7,718 nt of DNA from assembly GCA_022792755.1 (NCBI GenBank), contig JAAWBP010000104.1, positions 1 through 7,718 of the forward strand, given 5' to 3'. Each line of letters begins with the position of its first letter. Position 1 is the first letter of the stretch. Under the pieces are notes generated by a model. The model had not been told where the DNA came from, did not search any database, and worked only from the letters and a program-made list of their open reading frames with translations. Below are positions 1 to 6,758 of this stretch, piece by piece. The position numbers and the translations under genes are program-made. The DNA comes from Oscillospiraceae bacterium (GTDB taxonomy: Bacteria; Bacillota; Clostridia; Oscillospirales; Ruminococcaceae).

Positions 1-33
1 AGTCAAATGCTCTGCCAACTGAGCTAGTGGTTC
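1..33 (-). tRNA. tRNA 5' part, probably tRNA-Lys (cut by window edge)
   Basis: Read on the minus strand, the segment gives a 7-nt acceptor strand GAACCAC, then the canonical D-arm TAGCTCAGTTGGCAGAGCA and the start of the anticodon stem, TTTGACT. The anticodon itself lies outside the window. A stem ending TTGACT before the anticodon is typical of bacterial tRNA-Lys (followed by TTTAATC or CTTAATC) but also occurs in Met tRNAs, so the identity is an inference. A consensus promoter lies just upstream on the same strand, so this is the first, or only, gene of its transcript. Confidence 0.88.
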
Positions 34-63
34 TTATTATCACACATCATAAGAGGCTTATTT

Positions 64-92
64 ATTATACATAATCCGCCCTTGCTTGTCAA
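64..92 (-). promoter_or_regulatory. Consensus sigma-A promoter of the tRNA gene
   Basis: On the minus strand the -35 box is TTGACA (plus positions 87-92) and the -10 box is TATAAT (64-69), separated by exactly 17 nt. Both hexamers match the consensus perfectly. Transcription would start near position 57, about 24 nt before the tRNA 5' end at 33. Such strong promoters are usual for stable RNA genes. Confidence 0.9.
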
Positions 93-164
93 CACTTTTT
101 TCGGGAAAACCTTCCTTTTTTCTTGAAAGCAGGGGGTGAATCCTGCCCTCGCCTTACATTATTG

Positions 165-194
165 TTGCAGGAGTTTGCGAAATTATGCTATAAT
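165..194 (+). promoter_or_regulatory. Extended -10 promoter for lepA operon
   Basis: The -10 box is a perfect TATAAT at 189-194 preceded by TGC (186-188), which makes the extended -10 motif TGnTATAAT. A partial -35 box, TTGCAG at 165-170, lies 18 nt upstream. The predicted start is near 201, leaving a leader of about 212 nt before the lepA start codon. It diverges from the tRNA promoter at 64-92. No other plausible promoter was seen before lepA. Confidence 0.72.
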
Positions 195-250
195 ATCAGT
201 AATTCTGATACCCTGTGGTATAAAAGATACCGGCAGAGCAGCTGTGATAT

Positions 251-300
251 GGCAATGCGTTTTCCACTTTGTTTTTTGTATTGTGAAACGCGCCGTTTTT
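251..300 (+). terminator. Possible attenuator hairpin in lepA leader
   Basis: GGC (251-253), GCGTTT (257-262) and CAC (265-267) can pair in order with GCC (292-294), AAACGC (286-291) and GTG (283-285). AAT and TC are bulged, and the loop is a 15-nt U-rich stretch. The stem is followed after one G by five T (296-300), the layout of an intrinsic terminator. The bulges and large loop make it weak, so partial termination (attenuation) is more likely than a full stop, and it may not act at all. Confidence 0.3.
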
Positions 301-401
301 GTGGTCATAACGCTGTGGAATCCGGATTTTAAGTTTTTTATTTTCACGTCCGGCGGCGTGCCCTTGAGAAAAAGAGGCGGCTGCGGGCAGTTTTGTCAGC
401 T

Positions 402-408
402 GAGGTGA
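402..408 (+). promoter_or_regulatory. Ribosome binding site fixing lepA TTG start
   Basis: GAGGTGA lies 4 nt before TTG at 413 (7 nt counted from GAGG). An in-frame TGA at 401-403 excludes any upstream start, so TTG is the only sensible initiation codon for lepA. Confidence 0.85.
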
Positions 409-412
409 TTTT

Positions 413-2221
<1,809 letters not shown>

Positions 2222-2235
2222 ACTTTGCTTTTTGA

Positions 2236-2265
2236 AAGAGCTGACCGGGATTGCCGGCAGCTCTT
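2236..2265 (+). other. Strong intergenic hairpin between lepA and nagZ-like gene
   Basis: AAGAGCTG (2236-2243) pairs perfectly with CAGCTCTT (2258-2265). After one bulged A, CCGG (2245-2248) pairs with CCGG (2254-2257) around a 5-nt loop, GATTG. No T run follows (next bases ATTGATG), so it is not a standard intrinsic terminator. It ends 6 nt before the GGGAGG ribosome binding site (2272-2277) of the next gene. It could tune translation, protect the lepA mRNA 3' end, or mark a processing site; the role is inferred. Confidence 0.6.
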
Positions 2266-2282
2266 ATTGATGGGAGGATGGG

Positions 2283-3698
2283 ATGAAACGACGAATCGCC
2301 GCGCTCGCGGCTGTTGTGCTGTTCTGTCTGTCCGGCTGCGTGCGGCTGGATTCATCATCGTTTCCGTCGTCGGTCTCCCTTTTTGCGGCTCATTTTTCGC
2401 CTTCTCCCGTTTCCTCTGCCCCTTCGGAGCCGTCCGAGCCGGAAAGCTCGGCATCTTCTGAGAGTTCTGCCTCTTCTGATCTTTCGGAACCCTCCAGCAC
2501 GTCCTCCTCCGTTTCCTCCGGCACGGCTGCATCCTCGTCTTCGGTACAGGCCGGGGCCTCCGTGCAGTGGCCTTCCTCGCCGGAGGGCACGCTCACCGGG
2601 ATGACATTGGAGGAAAAGGTCGGGCAGCTTTTTATCCTCGCTTACCGCCGGGACGGGAGCGGGCGGAAGCTCACGGTCTTGAACCAGCCGGCGGTCGATC
2701 AGCTCGCCGGGGTTCAGCCGGGCGGGATCATCCTCTTCCGGGAAAACATCTCGACGGTGGCGCAGGTGCGCGAGTTTGTCCAAACGGCGGATCGGGCCGT
2801 ACGGCTCCCCCTTTTTGTCTCGGTCGACCAGGAGGGCGGCATCGTCCAGCGGGTTACAAAGACGGATTCCATCCCCGCGACCGTCATCCCGCCCATGCTC
2901 AAGGTGGGGCAAACGGGGGATGTCGCTCTTGCCCAAAAGGTGGGAAGGGTTCTGGGGAGCGAACTGGGCGTTTTCGGCTTCAACATGGATTTTGCCCCTG
3001 CCTGCGACGTTTTTTCAAATCCCAGCAACACCGTAATCGGCAACCGCGCCTTTTCATCAGACCCGCAGGCTGTCGCGGAATTGTCTGTTTCGCTGATGAA
3101 TGGGCTGCGGCAGAAAAATATGATCCCGGTCGCCAAGCACTTTCCGGGGCACGGGGACACCGATGCGGACACCCATGTCGGCTACGCTGTCAGCAATAAA
3201 ACGCTGGAGGAGCTCCGGCAGACCGAATTGATCCCGTTCCAGGCGCAGATCGCCGCGGGTGTCCCGGCGATCATGGTCGCGCATATCAGCCTCCCCGCCC
3301 TCAATGGGGACAACACGCCCGCCACCCTTTCTAAAAGGGTGGTCACCGATCTTCTCCGAAATGAGATGGGTTACGACGGACTGGTGATCACCGACGCCCT
3401 CTCGATGGGCGCCATTGTCGAACACTACGGCAGTGAAGCGGCGGCGGTTCAGGCACTCCAAGCGGGCGCCGACCTGCTGCTGATGCCGGAAAACCCCGTG
3501 GCGGCCTATCAGGCTGTCCTGTCCGCCGTCAGGGAGGGAAGGATTTCAGAGGCGCGGATCGATGAATCCGTCCTGCGTGTTTTGAGGGTGAAATACCAAT
3601 ACGGTTTATTTGGCAGCCGCGCTTTGACCGACCCGTCGGTGCTGGGCTGCGCGGAACATCAAGCGGTTATCGCTGAAATCCAGGCGAAACAGCCCTGA
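2283..3698 (+). CDS. nagZ: Lipoprotein beta-N-acetylhexosaminidase, GH3 (NagZ-like)
   Basis: It likely removes N-acetylglucosamine from muropeptides or related beta-linked glycans at the outer face of the membrane. Residues 1-19 form a lipoprotein signal peptide (MKRR, hydrophobic core, lipobox LSGC with Cys19). Residues 24-95 are a low-complexity tether with 33 serines in 72 positions. A single GH3 N-terminal barrel then runs from about 106 to 440. It has VDQEGG (181-186), GNRAFSSDP (253-261), the NagZ signature KHFPGHGDTDADTH (285-298) with the Asp296/His298 acid-base dyad, and nucleophile Asp371 in ITDALSMGA. It lacks the second C-terminal domain of Bacillus subtilis NagZ, so the catalytic part resembles the short cytosolic NagZ of Gram-negatives attached to a membrane tether. 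ATG at 2283 has GGGAGG 5 nt upstream. It lies 61 nt after lepA and 62 nt before hemW, probably cotranscribed. Confidence 0.92.
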   Translation: MKRRIAALAAVVLFCLSGCVRLDSSSFPSSVSLFAAHFSPSPVSSAPSEPSEPESSASSESSASSDLSEPSSTSSSVSSGTAASSSSVQAGASVQWPSSPEGTLTGMTLEEKVGQLFILAYRRDGSGRKLTVLNQPAVDQLAGVQPGGIILFRENISTVAQVREFVQTADRAVRLPLFVSVDQEGGIVQRVTKTDSIPATVIPPMLKVGQTGDVALAQKVGRVLGSELGVFGFNMDFAPACDVFSNPSNTVIGNRAFSSDPQAVAELSVSLMNGLRQKNMIPVAKHFPGHGDTDADTHVGYAVSNKTLEELRQTELIPFQAQIAAGVPAIMVAHISLPALNGDNTPATLSKRVVTDLLRNEMGYDGLVITDALSMGAIVEHYGSEAAAVQALQAGADLLLMPENPVAAYQAVLSAVREGRISEARIDESVLRVLRVKYQYGLFGSRALTDPSVLGCAEHQAVIAEIQAKQP

Positions 3699-3760
3699 CC
3701 GGGATTTTGCTGCGGGAAAGGGTATATCCGGCGCTGAACCGTTAAAAGGAGGGTGAAAGG

Positions 3761-4867
3761 ATGGCGGGCATCTATCTTCATATCCCGTTCTGCGCGGTGA
3801 AATGCCCCTACTGCGACTTCTACTCCCTGCCCGCCCGTCCGGCTTCGATGGACAGCTATCTCGCCGCCCTCCTGAATGAAATCAAGAACGCCCCGGAAAA
3901 CCTGCCGGTTGAAACGGTCTATTTCGGCGGTGGTACGCCGTCCTTATTTGGGTCGGGACGGATTGCCGCCGTGATGGAAAGGCTGCGGGAGCGGTTTGTT
4001 CTGTCGGACAGCGCGGAAATCACACTGGAAACCAACCCCTTTTCCACCCCGGAGAGGGAATACGAATTACTGCTGAAAGCCGGGATCAACCGGCTTTCTT
4101 TCGGCGTCCAGTCGGCGGTTCCCGCCGAACTGCGGCGGCTGGGCCGTTTACAAGGTCCGGAGCAGGTGAAAACCGCTGTTTCGCGGGCGAAGGCGGCGGG
4201 CTTCCGAAACCTGTCCGCAGACCTCATGCTGGGGATCCCCGGACAGACGGTGGACTCGCTGAAGCAGAGCGTTTCTTTTCTCGCGGCGCTCGGCCTCCGG
4301 CATCTTTCCGCCTACCTTTTGAAGGTCGAGGAGGGAACGCCGTTTGCCGCGCAGGGGACAGTCTCATACTGCCCCGGGGAGGAGGAACAGGCGGAGCTCT
4401 ACCTTGCGGCGGTCTCCCTGCTGGAAGAGGCCGGCTTCCGTCAATATGAGATCTCAAATTTTGCAAAACCGGGGTTTGAAAGCCGGCACAATTTGAAATA
4501 CTGGCGGCGAGAGGAATACCTCGGCTTCGGCCCGGCGGCCCATTCCTTCTTTCAGGGGAAGCGGTATGCCCATCCCCGGGATTTGGAGGGATACCTCCGC
4601 ACCGGAGGGCAAAACGCGGCCCTAACCGACGAATGTCCTGACCCTGCCGAAGAGGAGCTGATGCTCCGGCTCCGGCTCTGCGAAGGGGTGGAGATCGCTT
4701 CTCTTCCCATTGGGGAAGATGCTGGGCGCAGGCTTTTCGCCGCCGCCCGCCCATTGGAGCAGGCAGGGCTTCTCCGGGCGGACAACGGACAGATTGCCCT
4801 CACGCCGGAGGGCTTTTTGGTCTCGAACGCCGTCATTCTGCGGCTGGTCCAAGCGCTGGACGGTTAA
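3761..4867 (+). CDS. hemW: Radical SAM heme chaperone HemW
   Basis: HemW binds heme and a [4Fe-4S] cluster and is thought to deliver heme to target proteins. It was long mis-annotated as oxygen-independent coproporphyrinogen III oxidase (HemN). The radical-SAM motif CxxxCxxC is at Cys11, Cys15 and Cys18, followed by Asp-Phe rather than the extra cysteine of true HemN (CxxxCxxCxC). Other family blocks are YFGGGTPS (54-61), LETNP (89-93), RLSFGVQS (111-118), LMLGIPGQT (155-163), the HemW signature HNLKYW (243-248) and GFGPAAHS (255-262), then the winged HemN C-terminal region. The 368-residue length is typical. ATG at 3761 is preceded by AAAGGAGGGTGA with 8 nt after GGAGG. It is the last clear gene of the lepA operon; in many Firmicutes hrcA follows, but not here. 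Confidence 0.94.
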   Translation: MAGIYLHIPFCAVKCPYCDFYSLPARPASMDSYLAALLNEIKNAPENLPVETVYFGGGTPSLFGSGRIAAVMERLRERFVLSDSAEITLETNPFSTPEREYELLLKAGINRLSFGVQSAVPAELRRLGRLQGPEQVKTAVSRAKAAGFRNLSADLMLGIPGQTVDSLKQSVSFLAALGLRHLSAYLLKVEEGTPFAAQGTVSYCPGEEEQAELYLAAVSLLEEAGFRQYEISNFAKPGFESRHNLKYWRREEYLGFGPAAHSFFQGKRYAHPRDLEGYLRTGGQNAALTDECPDPAEEELMLRLRLCEGVEIASLPIGEDAGRRLFAAARPLEQAGLLRADNGQIALTPEGFLVSNAVILRLVQALDG

Positions 4868-4874
4868 AGGAGGG
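4866..4874 (+). promoter_or_regulatory. Strong ribosome binding site downstream of hemW
   Basis: AAAGGAGGG overlaps the hemW stop codon and lies 6 nt before an ATG at 4881. This is as good a translation signal as those of the real genes around it, yet the frame it opens closes after 46 codons. It suggests that a genuine gene starts, or once started, here. Confidence 0.6.
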
Positions 4875-4880
4875 CTATAC

Positions 4881-5021
4881 ATGCAGGAAAACCATCCGCT
4901 CCGCCGGGCGGGGGAACCGGCGTCCGCTTTACAGGCGATCCGGAGCTGGATGGCCTGCTCGAACGGAAGTGTTTATCCGCGCGGTCGCCGAAAAATCCGG
5001 GCGAATTCCCGCGGAAATTGA
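4881..5021 (+). CDS. Small ORF of 46 codons, unrecognised
   Basis: The ORF begins at an ATG with a well-spaced AAAGGAGGG ribosome binding site, 13 nt after the hemW stop, so it would be translated as the last cistron of the lepA operon. The product starts MQENHPLRRAGEPASALQAI and becomes very basic at its end (PRGRRKIRANSRGN). It has no membrane segment and no motif I know. The composition looks out-of-frame rather than like a folded protein. The other two frames of the same stretch read more naturally, so this is more likely the broken start of a pseudogene than a functional small protein. Confidence 0.3.
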   Translation: MQENHPLRRAGEPASALQAIRSWMACSNGSVYPRGRRKIRANSRGN

Positions 5022-5079
5022 ATCGAAGGCAGGCGTAACCCGGCAAATGGCAGCGAACCCCCGTGATTTTTCCGGCTGA
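4881..5079 (+). pseudogene. Possible frame-broken helix-turn-helix gene remnant
   Basis: Downstream of the ribosome binding site at 4866-4874, protein-like text moves between frames. One frame (about 4919-4972) reads GVRFTGDPELDGLLER. The next frame, from about 4967 to the stop at 5077-5079, reads VFIRAVAEKSGRIPAEIESK and then AGVTRQMAANPRDFSG. The second block resembles the helix-turn-helix of small regulators (PAEI..KAGVTRQ). One indel near 4967-4973 would join them, and at least one more is needed to connect to ATG 4881. This could be a decayed regulator or chance. No homologue is known to me, so function is not assigned. Confidence 0.3.
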
Positions 5080-5091
5080 ATGTGCTAAAAT
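5064..5091 (+). promoter_or_regulatory. Extended -10 promoter for esterase operon
   Basis: TGCTAAAAT at 5083-5091 matches the extended -10 motif TGnTATAAT with one mismatch, the same form as the lepA promoter. The -35 region is poor (TGATTT at 5064-5069, 16 nt upstream), as is often tolerated with an extended -10. Transcription would start near 5098, about 30 nt before the esterase ATG. No operator or catabolite-repression site was recognised. Confidence 0.5.
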
Positions 5092-5127
5092 GGAACCGAC
5101 AGGAAGATCAAAGTGAGGAGGATTGTC

Positions 5128-6054
5128 ATGATCGAACCCAAAAGCTGTTCCTATGAAGAATTTCCAGCGGCGCCCGAGACCTGCCCGGGGATGAAGGTGA
5201 TCCAAACCAAACGGGATGAGTGCAAGCTCGCCTACCACGCCAATGTCGAATATGACCGCTATGAGGGCGGGCCGCTCAGCTTGCAGATTCTTTTCCCCTA
5301 TTACGCCGACGAGCGGCCGGCAAGTTTTCCCTGCCTGGTTTTTGTACAAGGCTCCGGCTGGGGAGTGCAGAATGTTTATTCCAACGTCGCCTCCCTTGCG
5401 AAGCTCGCAGAAAAGGGGTATGTAATCGCCGTCGTCCAGTACCGGCATTCCGCCGCGGCGCCCTTTCCGGCTCAGGTGATCGACACCCGGACGGCGGTCA
5501 AGTTCCTGCGGAAGAACGCCGCGGCATACAACATCGACGAAACGAGGATCGCCGTTTCGGGCGATTCTTCAGGCGGGCACACCAGCCTGATGCTCACGGT
5601 GACCGAAGGGCTGGGGGCCTTTGCCTCCGAAAAATACCCGGGTTATTCCGACCATATCTCCGCCTGCGTGGATTTTTATGGGCCGACCGCCATCTATGAG
5701 ATGAACGAAGCGCCCTCCGGGATGGATCATTACGGCGCGGATTCGCCGGAGGGGATGCTCATCGGCGGACTGGACGTTCAGGAGAATCTGGAGCTCGCCA
5801 AAAAGACCGATCCGGTGCTCTACCTGGAAAAAGAGCGCCCCCTTCCGCCGGTGCTGATCTTTCACGGGGACAAAGACCCGATCGTCCCCTTCCGCCAGAG
5901 TGTCCGGCTTTACGATGCCCTGCTGGAAAACGGCAAGGAGGCGTATTTTTATAAAATGCTGGGCGCGGAGCATGGAGGCCCCGGGTTTTGGACGGACGAG
6001 GTGATCGGGCTGGTTGATGAGTTTCTCCGCAGAAGCTTTGCGGCCGACTGCTGA
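5128..6054 (+). CDS. Alpha/beta-hydrolase esterase, BD-FAE/acetyl-xylan esterase-like
   Basis: This is a serine esterase expected to remove acyl groups (acetyl or feruloyl) from small substrates or sugars in the cytosol. With ATG at 5128 it is 308 residues. GAGGAGG at 5115-5121 lies 6 nt upstream, so a GTG at 5113 that overlaps this site is rejected as start. The nucleophile Ser147 is in GDSSGGH (145-151). The acid is probably Asp250 in HGDKDPIVP, and the catalytic His282 is in GAEHGG. The usual oxyanion HGGGW is replaced by QGSGW (74-78). The lid-side block FYGPTAIYEMN followed by DSPEGMLIGG (205-214) resembles bifunctional feruloyl/acetyl-xylan esterases. No signal peptide is present. It is the first gene of a tight operon with a PHP protein and a GH-A glycosidase, which supports carbohydrate ester removal, but the substrate is inferred. 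Confidence 0.85.
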   Translation: MIEPKSCSYEEFPAAPETCPGMKVIQTKRDECKLAYHANVEYDRYEGGPLSLQILFPYYADERPASFPCLVFVQGSGWGVQNVYSNVASLAKLAEKGYVIAVVQYRHSAAAPFPAQVIDTRTAVKFLRKNAAAYNIDETRIAVSGDSSGGHTSLMLTVTEGLGAFASEKYPGYSDHISACVDFYGPTAIYEMNEAPSGMDHYGADSPEGMLIGGLDVQENLELAKKTDPVLYLEKERPLPPVLIFHGDKDPIVPFRQSVRLYDALLENGKEAYFYKMLGAEHGGPGFWTDEVIGLVDEFLRRSFAADC

Positions 6055-6056
6055 AA

Positions 6057-6061
6057 GAAGG
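6057..6061 (+). promoter_or_regulatory. Ribosome binding site choosing the PHP gene TTG start
   Basis: GAAGG (within AAAGAAGG, 6054-6061) lies 9 nt before TTG at 6071. An in-frame TTG at 6062 abuts the site and is too close. An ATG at 6014 inside the upstream gene would add an unconserved N-terminus. TTG 6071 puts the metal-binding THLHT motif at its usual place near residue 5. Confidence 0.65.
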
Positions 6062-6070
6062 TTGATACTG

Positions 6071-6742
6071 TTGAAATTTGAAACGCATCTTCACACACTG
6101 GAATCCAGCCCCTGCGGACAGGTGGAAGCCAAGACTGCCGTTCGGGAATACGTGAGAGCGGGGTATGACGGAATCGTTGTCACCGACCATTACGGCAGCT
6201 ATCCGCTCGAGTGGTTTACCGGCTCTCTTGAAGAGCGGCTCGATCAGTTTCTGAGCGGTTACCGCCGCGCAAAGGAGGAAGGGGAGCGGCTGGGGCTTAC
6301 CGTCCTCTTCGGGGCGGAAATCCGGCTGGAGGAGGGCCCGGAGGATTTGCTCCTCTACGGATTGTCCCCGGCGTTTTTCTTAAACCGCCCCGACATCTAC
6401 ACCGTCACCCTTCCCGAACTTTCAGAGGCAGTTCACACCGCCGGAGGGGTCATCGTTCAGGCCCATCCTTACCGGGAGCCCTGCCGCCCCAGGGAGTCCG
6501 CGTTCCTCGACGGGGTTGAAATTTACAACGGGAACCCCCGCCACGACAGCCGCAACGCCCTTGCCGCCGCCTTTGCGGAAAAGAATGAGCTGATCTGTAC
6601 CTCGGGGAGCGATTACCACCAGCTGCAGGATCTCGCACGGGGCGGGATCGAGCTTCAGGGGCCGATCCGCACCGAACAGGACTTCAAAGCCGCCCTTCTC
6701 ACCGGAACGGGACGGCTGATCCGCCCGGGCGGACAGGAATAA
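6071..6742 (+). CDS. PHP-domain metal-dependent phosphoesterase
   Basis: PHP (polymerase and histidinol phosphatase) proteins bind two or three metal ions and hydrolyse phosphoesters. The 223-residue product, read from TTG 6071, carries the full ligand set: THLHT (His6, His8), VTDHY (Asp39, His40), GAEI (Glu83), QAHPYR (His132) and GSDYHQ (Asp181, His183). The N-terminal ESSPCG after THLHT is a feature of a PHP subfamily in Clostridia. No other domain, signal peptide or membrane segment is present, so it acts in the cytosol. It follows the esterase by 16 nt and precedes the glycosidase by 16 nt. A sugar-phosphate or nucleotide phosphatase role is plausible in this context, but the substrate cannot be told from sequence; a histidinol-phosphatase role is unlikely without histidine genes nearby. 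Confidence 0.88.
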   Translation: MKFETHLHTLESSPCGQVEAKTAVREYVRAGYDGIVVTDHYGSYPLEWFTGSLEERLDQFLSGYRRAKEEGERLGLTVLFGAEIRLEEGPEDLLLYGLSPAFFLNRPDIYTVTLPELSEAVHTAGGVIVQAHPYREPCRPRESAFLDGVEIYNGNPRHDSRNALAAAFAEKNELICTSGSDYHQLQDLARGGIELQGPIRTEQDFKAALLTGTGRLIRPGGQE

Positions 6743-6758
6743 AAAGGAGGATGATTTG

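Larger units (their letters stand above)
201..412 (+). other. Long structured 5' leader of lepA
   Basis: No convincing gene lies between the tRNA promoter and lepA; short open frames here lack a ribosome binding site. The leader begins with three alternating complementary words: ATACC (208-212), GGTAT (217-221) and ATACC (227-231). The middle one can therefore pair with either neighbour. Further down is a larger imperfect hairpin (251-294) followed by a T run. The end carries the lepA Shine-Dalgarno site. I do not recognise a known riboswitch class. The leader may be regulatory, but only its length and the inverted repeats are seen directly. Confidence 0.45.

Noticed and set aside
106..126. 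GGAA-AACC-TTCC followed by six T, terminator-like
   Set aside because: A 4-bp A/T-containing stem is too weak, and no gene lies upstream on the plus strand for it to terminate.
123..408. Short plus-strand frames between the tRNA and lepA
   Set aside because: They lack ribosome binding sites, overlap the lepA promoter, and encode cysteine/phenylalanine-rich text without protein character.
2241..3706. 12-nt direct repeat CTGACCGGGATT at 2241-2252 and 3695-3706, after lepA and at the end of the nagZ-like gene
   Set aside because: One or two 12-mer matches are expected by chance in a window of this size, and only the first copy takes part in a hairpin.
3761..4867. Annotation as coproporphyrinogen III dehydrogenase HemN
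   Set aside because: The cluster motif lacks the fourth cysteine of HemN (CxxxCxxCxC), and the HNxxYW signature and length fit HemW.
4998..5017. Hairpin TCCGGG/CCCGCGGA downstream of hemW as an operon terminator
   Set aside because: The stem contains a bulge and is not followed by a T run, so no reliable terminator can be called; the end of the lepA transcript stays unresolved.
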